From contig JAREIK010008183.1 of assembly GCA_029783825.1 (NCBI GenBank), positions 41,918-105,917 on the forward strand: a stretch of DNA of 64,000 nucleotides, read 5' to 3'. The stretch's first letter is position 1; every line of letters begins with the position of its first letter. The position numbers were made by a program, and so were the translations under genes. Under the pieces are notes generated by a model. The model made no database searches and was not told the DNA's origin. It was given only the letters and a program-made list of their open reading frames with translations. The DNA comes from Sapria himalayana. Lineage: Eukaryota > Streptophyta > Magnoliopsida > Malpighiales > Rafflesiaceae. Of the stretch, positions 52,122 to 62,759 are shown piece after piece.

Positions 52122-52154
<33 letters not shown>
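52122..52154. repeat. (GT)n microsatellite
   Basis: A run of about 16 GT dinucleotides inside AT-rich DNA. Confidence 0.95.
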
Positions 52155-52156
<2 letters not shown>

Positions 52157-52512
52157 TAAATATATGTTATTATATTTATATATCGTTATGTTTATGTATA
52201 CTATTTTTATAGTTATAGATATAGTAAAATAAACTTATATAAGAAATTCGAATTATATCAAACATGCATATTGATGTATAGTTATGTTTAAATACACTTA
52301 TATAAAATACACTTATGTTTATATTTACTGTTTATATATAGTTATGTATATTGATGTAGATATCAAGTCGGCATACCTTATACTGTTTATGTATACTGTT
52401 TATGTATATTATTTATTTATACTATTTATGTATACTATTTATATATAGTTATGTATATTAGTGTAGATAAATACATTTATATATAGTAATATGTTGATAT
52501 ACATATTGTTAA

Positions 52513-52517
52513 ATACA

Positions 52518-52578
<61 letters not shown>

Positions 52579-52582
52579 GTAT
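52513..52582. repeat. Palindromic microsatellite (TACA)n-(TA)n-(TGTA)n
   Basis: Tetranucleotide TACA repeats pass into TA and then TGTA repeats. The block is nearly its own complement and could extrude as a cruciform. Confidence 0.9.
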
Positions 52583-53166
52583 ATTAAATATAAATTGTTA
52601 TATTTATATATAATTATGTTTATGTATTAAATTTTTATAGTTATAGATCTAATAAAATGAACTTATTATTTATGCATTATATAGACACTGCCCAACACAA
52701 ACACCAACACCCATTTTGTGATTAAACTAAGATAAATAGAATATTGTCTAGTGTAAAAAATGGAAATAAAGTCGGCATACCTACTGTGCACCATCAACGT
52801 CCATACAATGAGAATGCATTGTATCACAAATACATTAGGTATGTATATGAATAAGTTTTATAAGCAATCCAAGCAAATAATGATGATAAAAGAAGAAAAA
52901 TTTCTGAAAAAAAATTAACAGAATCAATACGCAAACTCTTGCATTAAGATAATCAATGAAGAATTCGGGTAGAAAATATATCTCAAATCAATAACAAATT
53001 ATCGCTTAATCTTCAAATAAGTTTTGATTCATCAGTGAAGAGATAGATGATGGACTGTGGAGGACTTGTGCTTCGCTTGTTAGGGTTGTCTTTGGAGTCT
53101 CGACAAGTGATTATATATATTACCAAAATATTTATATTTTTTATTATAAAAACATTAAATAAACAA

Positions 53167-53183
53167 TATATATATATATATAT
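53167..53183. repeat. (AT)n microsatellite
   Basis: A short perfect AT run near the inner edge of the right inverted arm. Confidence 0.85.
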
Positions 53184-53194
53184 AATACAAAAAT

Positions 53195-54214
53195 ACTCAT
53201 TTATTTTATTTACTATCAAAATTTTTTCAACAAAATTAATGTGCATGTAGCAAGGTACACATGAAAAAAAAACCTTACAATTTTTTATTATAATATTAAT
53301 TAAACAATAAATATATAAACAATTTAAAAAATATATATGTTTAGCCTTATAAAAAAATATCAAATAGCTACAAAATTAACAAACTTCATATAATAAGACA
53401 TACATAAAATCATGATTTGTCTTCTAGCCACTCTCATAAGAGTTACAAAATGCTATTAATGTTAAAAAATATATAAAAATTTATATTTTATGGTTATAAA
53501 TTTTTAAGAAATCATATTAATTTTTATGAAGATAATATGAATAATTTTAAAGGCATAAAATTTCATATTATTTGATATCATTAATAATTTTTAAAATTCA
53601 AAAAATTACTAAAAGTAAGAAGATAATTAAAAAATATATATATTAATTATTTTAATAAAGACTGAATATTAAAAGCTAATAGTAAAAATATTACTCATTT
53701 GTTAAATCTTATAAATTTTAGTAGGGGGAAACATCTATGTATTTATTTTTAAATATTAATTATTTTCTTTTAACTTTAATGAAAAAATTTATATTTTTTA
53801 TTATATTTCAAGATATTAAAATTTTGTATTAATTATTTTTTTAAAAGTTTCCTATAATCATAAAATTTTTATATAATGATAATAATATTAATATTTAATA
53901 ATTTATTCGTCAATTCAGATATTTTTGAAAATATTTTCTATTTATCATACAATGAATTTATTTACATTTATATTAGTAGATATTTTAATATATGTTAATT
54001 TAATTTTTAAAATATCAAAAAAAAAGTATTATACTTATTGAATTAAGTATTTAATGTTACTTTAATACAAATTTTTAAGTTTATTAATTAAAAATTATAG
54101 AAAAATCTTTTGTATAATTTTTTTTAAAAATTAATACATCATAAAATAGTTATTTTAGTCATTATTAATATAATTTTTTTGTATTTTTATACTTTTAAAA
54201 TTATTTATTTATAA
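53195..54214 (-). repeat. Right arm of the long inverted repeat
   Basis: Inverted counterpart of 50650-51620. The outer end reads ATTATTTATTTATAA, complementary to the outer end of the left arm. Part of this arm (about 53460-53770) has a further copy in the same orientation at 62060-62530. Confidence 0.72.
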
Positions 54215-54357
54215 TATCTTTTTTTTATAATTTTATGAGGAGAATGTATCTTTCAAGTATCGCTCATCTATAGACCATTGACATACATTTAATAAATATA
54301 ATTAAATAAAATATTAAAACTAATAATAAACTAAAAAAATTAAATAATTAAATATTA

Positions 54358-54885
54358 GCTAGGAAAATTCCATCACTAAATCTGGCCCTATGTTCGGGAT
54401 TTAATATGCTAGAGGAAGTTATATCACTAAATTTGTCGCTATATTCCAGATTTAATTAGCTATGGAAGTTCCGTCGCTAAACTCGTTAATATATTCTGGA
54501 TTTAATTAGCCAGGAAAGTTCCGTGGCTAAAATCCATCGCTATATTCAAGATGTAATTGGCTAGAGAAGTTTTGTCGCTAAAATCCGTCACTATATTCAG
54601 TATGTAATTAGCTAGGGAAATTCCGTCACTAAATCTATCGCTATATTTTGGGATGTTATTAGCAAGGGAAATTCTGTCACTAAATCTGTCGCTATATTTT
54701 GGGATGTTATTAGCAAGGGAAATTCTGTCGCTATGTTCCAGATGTAATTAGCTAGAAAATTACATCACTAAATCCATCGCTAAATTTCGAATTTTATTAG
54801 CTAGAGAAATTCAATCGCTAAATCTATCACTATATTCAAGATTTTATTAGCTAGAGAAATTCCATCACTAAATCTATTGGTAAAT
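54358..54885. repeat. Tandem subterminal repeat, about 51-bp unit, ten copies
   Basis: Units start at the GCTAG-like word at 54358, 54408, 54459, 54509, 54560, 54611, 54662, 54713, 54751 (short unit), 54800 and 54850. Each contains TTCCGTCGCTAAAT-like and ATATTC-like segments, with variation between copies. Confidence 0.85.
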
Positions 54886-54889
54886 TCTC

Positions 54890-55165
54890 TGCTTTTCTCG
54901 AGCAAATTTATGAAAATATTCCGTCGCTATTCCATCACTAATTCGTTGCTAAATTCCCCGCTTTTCTTGAGCGAAATTTATGAAAATATTCTGTAGCTAA
55001 TCCGTCGCTAATCCTTTGCTAAATTCCACACTTTTCTTGAGTGGAATTTACGAAAATATTCCATCGCTAATATGTCGTTAATCTGTTGCTAAATTTCCTA
55101 CTTTTCTTGAACTGAATTTATGAAAATAATTAATCGCTAATCTATTACAAATTTTTATTTCAATG
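54890..55165. repeat. Tandem subterminal repeat, about 70-bp unit, four copies
   Basis: The CTTTTCTTGAG-like word recurs at about 54892, 54961, 55031 and 55101. Each unit also has GAAAATATTC and CGCTAAT. Lies between the 51-bp array and the CACTA terminus. Confidence 0.82.
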
Positions 55166-55270
55166 AAAAATCATAAATTTTTTGTTGTTCCCTAGCTAAT
55201 CACTCACAATTTAGCTAGGGATTGATCCCTAGCTAAAATTCTCTAGCTAAATGAACATTTTCTTGTAGTG

Positions 55271-56212
55271 TACCATAATATATAAATTCATATATATACA
55301 AAAGTATATTTGATTATGTATAAATATTGGGCAAAAAACTCTTGGTATTAGGTTACTTCAATGTTTTTATACTATATCGATTATTACTCAATTCACCATG
55401 GTTTATATAGTGCAATTATTTCAAAAAATTATAAATGGAATTATTTGGAACAATAAGCATTAAAACTCAATCTCTTTATTTGTCCAACAATAAGAAAATC
55501 CCAGAATGACTAATGTATGAAATAAGGAGCAATACAACATAAGCTTATGTATGGGAGTAATACCCATTCCAAATTGAGCACAATGAAGAATAATAATCTT
55601 TTTACATCACTTTGAAAAAAAATAGAGAAAAAAATAGAAAAAAAAAAGTCAATTTATCAATAGTAACCTATACCTATGCTGTGACAAGGGAAGATTCTCT
55701 TGCAACCCCAACAAATAAACTCAACTTAAATAGATTGATGGCCATAAAAACTTTAATAGAAACCTAGAGCTCCCTAGCCATAACATCAGATCCATTGCCA
55801 ATGAGATCACTAGAAACCACAGATTCCAAAACATCAGATATTATAAAATCATAGTGTAAGGGAGGAATGGCATAGGGACCTCTAAAATGTTAGAAATTGA
55901 ACATTCAGAAATGATCTAGTATTCACTACTTGATAGATCTGTCTTTAACTAGCATATCTAGAAACACATTATCAAATGCAGCATCCTTTGAGAAATTCAT
56001 TCAATCGTTGAAAAAAAAAACAAGATAATAAAATGAAGCATGCAAATAAGCATCCAAAGCTCAAGGAAAAGCACAATTCTTGCTGCACCAGAGAAAAAAA
56101 CTCATTTTTGTTAATTTTTTGCAAAAATATCAGTGACAATTGGTTTCTTTTCAAATATGAACCATAAAAATTAAACAAACAATCAAAACAAAATTGAATA
56201 TTACAAGTCCGA
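55271..56212. other. AT-rich intergenic sequence, nothing recognised
   Basis: Mixed-composition AT-rich DNA after the CACTA end. No ORF, known repeat or RNA gene could be supported. Ordinary composition near 55670-55950 may be old coding or transposon sequence. Confidence 0.5.
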
Positions 56213-56394
56213 AGCCTAGCATGCAGTACCAAAATCTTATAAAAAAACAGCTTGCATACATCTTGCATCTTTTAAAAAACAAATAATTAGAGCCTAGCAT
56301 GCAGTACCATAATCTTTTAAAAAATAGCTTGCATACAGCTTGCATATTTTAAAAAATAAACAATTAGAGCCTATCATGTAAGACCAGAATCTTG
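56213..56394. repeat. Tandem repeat, 77-78 bp, about 2.3 copies
   Basis: The word AGCCTAGCATGCAGTACC starts at 56213 and 56291; a partial diverged third copy starts at 56368. Each unit contains GCTTGCATAC followed by TTGCAT. The short minus-strand open frames here are a by-product of the duplication. Confidence 0.85.
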
Positions 56395-57089
56395 AAGGTG
56401 GCAAACTACATCACCAAAGCAATGCATGAGATCCACTGAACTTCTAGTGCTCTGCAAAAATTGCAAACTTCATTTAGAAAAGAAGTTTATAATATTTCAA
56501 TTCACAGCATTATAGCACGTTAAATTGAAATCAAATAAAATTAATAACATGATTACGAAAATTGATTTTTCGTCCCTCTAAGGCAGATGATTATTCAAAT
56601 CTTTATGCTTCAAAAGGCAGCTGCAACAAAACAACAAAAACAAAAAGCCAACAAAAAGTGGAGGACACGTTGAGTGGAAAGGAAAAGGCATCGTGGAGAC
56701 GGAGAACAATGTGAGGTGGAAATCTGGCACAATAAGCTTCTAGATCATGTTAGGTCATTAGGAGTAACCCTATATTTGAACCGTGGCACCGATGACCAAC
56801 CAAATAGCTTTCTGATTCGCTTCTCCAAAATTGAAGACTAACAATGATATAAAGATAAAACACATAATTCATGAGACTTTTATCCAAAACTTTTTAAAAT
56901 GAAAGTTTCATGCAATTTTAATCACACAAAGACTAAATGTACCAAAAGATTACTAGCATCGTACCAAAATACAAGTACTATTTTGTGCCAACTATGTGGA
57001 CACTACTGACATAGATCACCATTTGGTTCTAGATTACAAGAATCACATCATCACACATCAAATGGCCACACCATGCCCAACCATCGAGG

Positions 57090-57330
57090 AGTCTCTAGAT
57101 ACTAGATTTTAGGTGCTAGGGGAGAATGGAGGAGGGAGCGATATGGCTTTGCTGCACAACCTCACCTCCATTGCAGCCATTTTATCACAACTAAAGTGAG
57201 TCAACAACTGGTTGGACCAAGAAGTTTCAAATGGAAGTGAACTTTACTTGGCAGAGATTTACAAGGTGAAGCATAAGATCTATGATTTTTTCATCCATGA
57301 TGTTGGAAGCACTCCAGAAAGGTCATAGCA
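57090..57330 (+). pseudogene. Coding-like fragment, unrecognised
   Basis: On the plus strand, 57146-57330 reads as plausible protein: MALLHNLTSIAAILSQLK, then a TGA, then NNWLDQEVSNG and IYKVKHKIYDFFIHDVG, then TAG. The amphipathic, Leu-rich pattern and a single internal stop suggest an old exon or retrocopy. I cannot name the family. Confidence 0.35.
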
Positions 57331-57460
57331 GGTTGCTTCTCCATGCCATTCTTCTTTTCACCTCCTCTTGATTTTTATTGCTCAATCTGTTGCTAAGAAT
57401 TTTCAGATTCTTATCATGTTTTATGAAACTGTGCACTAGTATTTATCACAAAGAGAGAAT

Positions 57461-57492
57461 GAGAGAGAGAGAGAGAGAGGGAGAGAGGGAGA
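57461..57492. repeat. (GA)n microsatellite
   Basis: GAGAGA run with GGGA interruptions. Confidence 0.92.
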
Positions 57493-57761
57493 TCATCCCA
57501 CTGCAAAAGTGTGATTTTCTTGCCTACTGTTATAAAAATTTTATCAATCTTAGTTTGTGAAGAACATATTTTCATGAGTTCATGCACACTGAATGTACAC
57601 ACATGACTTTCTTCTACTTGTTCAGCTTTCTTGTTAGCACAGCTATTAAAAAATAGCTTTTACACAACTTAATCATTGACATATCTTATTTTTATTTTTC
57701 TTCATCTACATGTATCTAGATATATACATTTATCAATTAAGTTCATTAAAGTGGTTTGAAT

Positions 57762-57800
57762 ACACACACACACACACACACACATGTATGTATGTATGTA
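57762..57800. repeat. (CA)n followed by (TGTA)n microsatellite
   Basis: CA dinucleotides to 57784, then about four TGTA units. The next sequence has CACTA-like subterminal words, so the microsatellite may have replaced a transposon end. Confidence 0.9.
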
Positions 57801-58085
57801 AATAGCTAAGGAAAGATTCCTAACTAAATAATTTTTTTCCATCGGTAAACTGAAATAACGACGTATTAATGATGGAAACTTTTTCAAGCTAAAGTGCTCA
57901 TTGCTAAAAATTAACGAGGGAAGAATTCCCTTGCTAAAAATTTTAGTGACGAAATATTCCCTAGCTAAATTAATTTTTTCACTTACTAATTTTGATTGGA
58001 ATTTAGTTCTTCAGAAAATTCCCCTGCTAAATTAGCGAGGGAAATGTCTCTATATAAATTAATGAGGGTAATTTTTTGAGCTATT
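57801..58085 (+). mobile_element. CACTA-like subterminal region (fragment)
   Basis: Contains repeated GCTAAA, AGCGAGGGAA and TTCCCTAGCTAAAT words in both orientations, the same vocabulary as 54358-55270. No CACTACAAGAAAA terminus is visible at either edge. Probably a remnant of another CACTA-family arm; the relationship to the first is uncertain. Confidence 0.55.
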
Positions 58086-58304
58086 TTCATTTTAAATTAT
58101 TTTCACAATTTTAATTTTTTACAAAAAATTTAATTACATATTTTTAAATTTTTATATTAAATTTAATAAAAACATAAACCATAAACCATTATTTATAATT
58201 AACAAAAAATAAAAGTAATTAATAAATTATTCCAATACAATATGTTACTTAGTTAAAATAGAAACATAACAAATTTGATTACATCTTTTTCTTCATCATT
58301 GTAT

Positions 58305-58544
58305 CTAATGATAGTGCATAATGTATAATTTGTCGATTAATTGATGTTTCTTTCTCTCTCCCAGCTCTTCAAGATTTGCATACTGCTCTAGCATCTGAGT
58401 ATGTCCCTCCATGTCCATCTGCATTGCTTCCTTTATTTCTAGTTTGCTTTTCCTCTCCACCTCCAACTCCTTCCTTTTATTTGCCAATGCCATTTTTGTA
58501 TCTAGCTGCTCTTCAAACAACACTTTTTTTAACCTTGCGATCAA
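58305..58544 (-). pseudogene. Short charged coiled-coil-like peptide, unrecognised
   Basis: A 79-codon frame rich in Lys and Glu (LANKRKELEVERKSK, then MQMDMEGHTQML) with heptad-like spacing, ending MHYH before a stop. It follows CACTA-like subterminal DNA and could be the C-terminal exon of a transposon protein, but I cannot assign it. No splice context was confirmed. Confidence 0.35.
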
Positions 58545-58849
58545 TCATCCCATTTAACTTTAAAATTATTATAATATCTAATGTTATATTTTGTTACTCA
58601 AAGAAAAAGAACCTGATAGATTAATGATTCCATCCAGGGTGGTTGGTCACATGGTACAAAACTTATTGACATGAGGTAATGCTTCACTGTGCTCCAGCAA
58701 ACACTATTTTAGTAACCAGCCATCCTACAATTTTTTTAAACTACCCATGCAAGTAAAAAAAAAAGATGAGAAAAAATAATTTCTATTAATTTTGCAAATG
58801 AAAAAGCTTAGCGGATGAAAAAAAAATAATTGAAGAGCAGAGCACCAAC

Positions 58850-59440
58850 GCTCTTGAGAAGTTCATTCAAGGGGGATCCCATCCTAATGTCATCCTGGTG
58901 TGCAAAAAAAATGCAAAAAAGATGATAGGCAAACATGGATAGAAAAGAGACACCATGTATCATCAACAAGGCTGATCACAGCCAAGCCCACCGCAGATCA
59001 GTAATAAAGGCATCACTGACTAGGCCACTGCAATTAAATTTTGGGTTGAATCACTGACTATAAACTATTTGATCGTGCAAACTTTTCAATATTTCTTTAA
59101 TTTTCTTTTTATTTCTTATTTCCCCCATACTTGCACTCCGTTGCAATTATAACAGCCCATCCAGCTCCTCTGTAAAACTTCACAATTTCAATGTAGTCCG
59201 TCACTGATGTAATCTGATTCGCTTTGATAAGAAGGGTATACACCCAATCCAAGCAGCCAAATCAAATTAAAAACAAAAAAAAAAACATAAACTTTCACAA
59301 CTCAATGTTATGCCGAGTCTATTACTAACTCGCAGAGAAATCAACAACTTGCCTCTTCCTTGTATTTGAGGTCGTATAGCATCTTATATGGCTCATAAAA
59401 CTCAGATGCAGGAACATCCACCCCCCCCCCCCCCCCCTAT
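58850..59440 (-). pseudogene. Exon-like coding islands, unrecognised
   Basis: On the minus strand, about 59254-59126 stays open for more than 40 codons: DWVYTLLIKANQITSVTDY continuing into EIVKFYRGAGWAVIIATE. Nearby, about 59415-59350 reads VDVPASEFYEPYKMLYDL, and about 58890-58840 reads MGSPLNELLKSVGALL. The composition is protein-like and better than the flanks. These may be dispersed exons of a decayed gene; the family is unknown to me. Confidence 0.35.
59421..59437. repeat. Poly-C tract
   Basis: 17 consecutive C residues; the length may be unreliable in sequencing. Confidence 0.85.
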
Positions 59441-59632
59441 GGATCACATATGGCATTGACGTAGTTGGAATAAAGGCCTAAGCCTTGTGAGTAATGATTT
59501 CAATAACACACAGTGAGTGTGAAATGGGGTTTAAAGTATAGCACATATTGTGTGGGCAACCATGGTAGCTCGTGCATAGTTGATGTACTTTTTTTTCTAG
59601 GGGTTTATCACACTTTTCGACACACCCCCGCA

Positions 59633-59653
59633 CCCCCCCCCCCCCCCCCCCCC
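59633..59653. repeat. Poly-C tract
   Basis: About 21 Cs followed by T and a further six Cs; candidate G-quadruplex on the minus strand. Confidence 0.85.
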
Positions 59654-60189
59654 TCCCCCCATGTTCACTTTTGATACCATGTAAAACATTAAATCACACA
59701 ACATAAAATAAATATAACACACTTGATGAATAACCTCATACAAAAAATGCTTTTATATAACATATTATTTTTATTAGGGCAACTCTCAAGATGAATGCTC
59801 TCAATTGAAAATCATCATCAAAGAAAAAACACAATAATGAATAAACTACAAAATTAAAAACTACAACAAAAATTATGTCATCTTGTTTAATATTTACAAG
59901 ATATCATGATCAAAAAAATGTGTTAAGCAAGTATCACATTTTTTACCTACAACAACAAATAAGGAGGCAGTGGTGATTTGTTCAATTATTTTTTTGTTGT
60001 TTCTTTAGGATGGATATATCTCAAGTGTGAACACCACTGCAACATGTCTCTGTAGATGCAAATGTTTCAACATTAATTTTTGTCGAGTAAAAAATTGACT
60101 AAGTTGGCAAAAATTGTTCTCACGAAATTTCTAGATCCCGATGAAAGACAATGAGAAGAAATCAGTTGGTGGGAATATGAGTACCAACC

Positions 60190-61010
60190 TCAGAAAGCAT
60201 GGGAATTCCCAAAGTTTGCATGAGAAGAGATACTCTGGCCAAAAGCATGTCATTCTCATCCTTGTGAAAACTACCAATGTAAAGGAACCAGACATTTTCT
60301 AGTTCCTCGAACCTCCGCCACAGCTTTTATTATCATCCCAACAAACCAAACCAAAGTATGGATGAAGTGAGACTCACTTATCATGCACAATCGGCAACAC
60401 CGTGCAGCCCAGTCTCAAAATATGATCTTTGATGTGAATAATATCATCAGAGCTCGGACGCCCAAATTTAGCTCATCGCTCCACCTCAGAAAAACCATGA
60501 AAACCTATAGAATTAAAAACAAGAAAAATCAATTTTTCATCGTAGCCCAGCATCAATTGAAGCACTTACTTCTTGACTGAGTACATACAACATTATCAAC
60601 TTTGGAAGGTAGAACAACCAAAGACAATTTGCACATTATATCAATATAGCAATGGTAAGAGGGAATCTCATGAATGGCACATTTGTTAATAAAGAATTCA
60701 TGCAAGGCTAGCTAAACATGGCATAGCTTCAAGCATTAGAAAGAACCCAACTCGCCTCCGGAGGGTCGATGTTGATAAATCACTACCATCTCATCAGTAG
60801 CACAAACTGGATCACACAACTATACCTCTTCAGAAGACAAAAAACACACCAGAAACCAAATCCTCATGCTTCATGAAAGATTGTGCGGAACAAAAATTAA
60901 TGGTCTTGAACGGAGAGTCTCCAGAATGGTGTGCTTGGAATTGGTCATTTCCTCCCCCATAAATCTATATAACTTAAACATTTGAGACATGTTGTCACAC
61001 ACATAAATGC
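60190..61010 (-). pseudogene. NO VEIN-like (HSP90-like ATPase family) pseudogene, internal exons
   Basis: Minus-strand reading gives recognisable pieces of the plant NO VEIN family, large proteins with an HSP90-like ATPase region. Segment 1 (about 61000-60871) reads MSQMFKLYRFMGEEM and LRSRPLIFVP. Segment 2 (about 60710-60568) reads LHEFFINKCAIHEIP and KLSLVVLPSKVDN, and ends at a GTAAGT donor. After a short intron with a CTATAG acceptor, the next exon (60504 to about 60190) reads VFMVFLRWSDEL, HILRLGCTVLPIVHDK, VSLHPYFGLVCWDD and LMQTLGIPMLSEV. Breaks include frameshifts after SDEL and after CWDD and a TGA replacing Trp before VSLHP. Assignment rests on remembered family motifs. The rest of the gene is missing or not recognised. 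Confidence 0.72.
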
Positions 61011-61059
61011 AACCAAATAAGCAACATGTTGTGTGTGTCTGTGTGTGTGTTCCAATCAA

Positions 61060-62059
61060 TTTTATGTGGGTGTGTGTATCATATATGTGGTTCAGATAGT
61101 ACTATGAAATTAGAGGTAGTAGATTATTATTACCACCACTACTAATGTTTTTAGAGTGACACCATCTTCATCACTAGTCATTTTATTTTTTTCAAAATAA
61201 TTGTCAATTTCCTAGGGTTCACTCTCGAAGTGTTCCTGTGTGTGCCAATCATGCCTCAATGTGTAAGGCATGCTAATTCTTCATATAAAAAACTTTCAAT
61301 TTAACAATATATCAATTGATAAAGTAGAGAACATGGCACCCAGCAAAATATAAGGCAATATCAGCAAACCAAAGTCGTGCTCATCAATAAGTGATTCCGA
61401 ATTCCTCACTCCAAAAAAACTCATCAGGTAAGAACACACATCCATAAGGCGCTCAAGTAGGAGAACTTTAATCCTTCCTTGTCTACCCTATTATGGAATT
61501 GCAATTCTCTCTCATGCTTGCACTAATATACTAGATGATTGAGCAGCATTATCTTGAAATTTTGTTGGCATCAATTATCTGTATGCAAGCTCTGAGGGAG
61601 AAGGGAGAGAAGATAGAGATACCTAGGTTCTCTATTGAAGCCATGCTGGGACCACATTGAATTTGGATTGTAATTATTCATCATATATGTAGTTTAGGAA
61701 TTTATTTTTAATGATTAATTATATTATTTCATAAATAAATAAATATATGGTTAATAGTTTATAAATTTATTGTGGTTATTTTTGTAATATTATTTCCTAA
61801 TTTAATGAAATAAATTTCAGAAATAAAAAAATTTATTTAATTGTTATAAAATGGAGAAAAAAATAATATTACTAATAACCCGGAAAACTATTAATTAGTA
61901 ATCAAATATTCAGATTATTTCATTTATTAAAAAAACATATTATTTCATATAACCAAAAAAAACTGTATGAATGTACCATACAAAATTTATTTCATTTCAT
62001 ATTTTTGTATAATTTATGGATACATTTATATATTAATTCATAAAAATAAAAAATAATAT
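61060..62059. other. Intergenic, AT-rich, nothing firm
   Basis: 61060-61660 has mixed composition and may hold further decayed exons upstream of the NOV-like pieces, but I could not align any. 61660-62059 is AT-rich repeat-like DNA. Confidence 0.45.
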
Positions 62060-62530
62060 GAAATTATAAAAAGTATTTCATATATATATATATATATAGT
62101 TATAAATTTTTATGAATTCAATATGTTTTTATGAATATAATATGAAATACATTTATAGGCATAAAATTCATAATATTGATATAATTTATAATTTCCAAAA
62201 TTCCTAAAATAACTTAAAGTGAGAATATCATAAAAAAAGATATTATATTATTTTAATAAGAATGAAATATAAAAACCTAATATTAAAAATCTTAATCAAT
62301 GTTTTAATTCTTATAAAATTAAGTGTTTATAGGGCTAAAAATAATTTTAAATATTTTTATGACAAAAAAGATCATTAGTTTTATTTTAAATAACTCTTTT
62401 AAAACCCTAAAATAACACTTGAAGTGTTCTTTTAATAAGCAAATGGATATATTTTTTTATAACTCATTAAAAATTTATGGATATAATTAAAACATTTATG
62501 TATTTATCTTTAAATATCATTTGAAAGAGT
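62060..62530 (+). repeat. Second copy of the inverted-repeat arm
   Basis: Colinear with 53460-53770 in the same orientation. Shared landmarks in order: GTTATAAATTTTTA, AATATGAAT, GGCATAAAATT, TATTATTTTAATAA and AATCTTAT. A dispersed member of the same family as 50650-54214; no matching left arm was located in this window. Confidence 0.6.
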
Positions 62531-62625
62531 AAATGTTGACTTGTCACTTTAAATGGTCATATGATCAAAAACTTATTCATTTATATCAACCATCATCTTT
62601 CCCATCCATGTTTCTTGTTTAATTT

Positions 62626-62724
62626 ATAGTTATACATATAGTAAAATACACTTATATATAGTTATATGTTATTATACATATAGTATAAATAGTTAAAAAT
62701 ATTTATATATAGTTAAACATACAC

Positions 62725-62759
<35 letters not shown>

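Larger units (their letters stand above)
50650..54214. mobile_element. Long terminal inverted-repeat (foldback-like) element, about 3.6 kb
   Basis: The left arm (50650-51620) and right arm (53195-54214) are inverted copies of each other along their whole length. Clear anchors: TTCATTGTATGATAAA at about 50900 versus its complement near 53945; ACTATTAGCTTTTAATATT at about 51178 versus the complement near 53672; GCACATTAAT at about 51580 versus ATTAATGTGC near 53240. The arms have many mismatches, so the element is old. The 1.6-kb interior holds a MITE, microsatellites and AT-rich sequence, with no transposase seen. It could be a Mutator-like or foldback non-autonomous element, or simply a large inverted duplication. 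Confidence 0.7.
54358..55270 (-). mobile_element. CACTA (En/Spm) transposon end with subterminal repeats
   Basis: The sequence ends at 55270 in TTTTCTTGTAGTG; the complement begins CACTACAAGAAAA, the usual terminus of plant CACTA elements, followed by a TAC flank (55271-55273) that could be the 3-bp target duplication. Inside lie subterminal repeats rich in GCTAAAT and GTCGCTA words, the kind of sites bound by CACTA transposase accessory proteins. The opposite CACTA end is not found to the left, and no transposase is seen. This is therefore one arm of a deleted or interrupted element. Confidence 0.82.

Noticed and set aside
53013..53363. 116-codon minus-strand frame
   Set aside because: Spans an (AT)n microsatellite and the inner edge of the inverted-repeat arm; composition reflects AT-rich DNA.
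54358..55165. CRISPR-like array
   Set aside because: Units are directly adjacent and variable with no unique spacers, next to a CACTA terminus in a plant genome.
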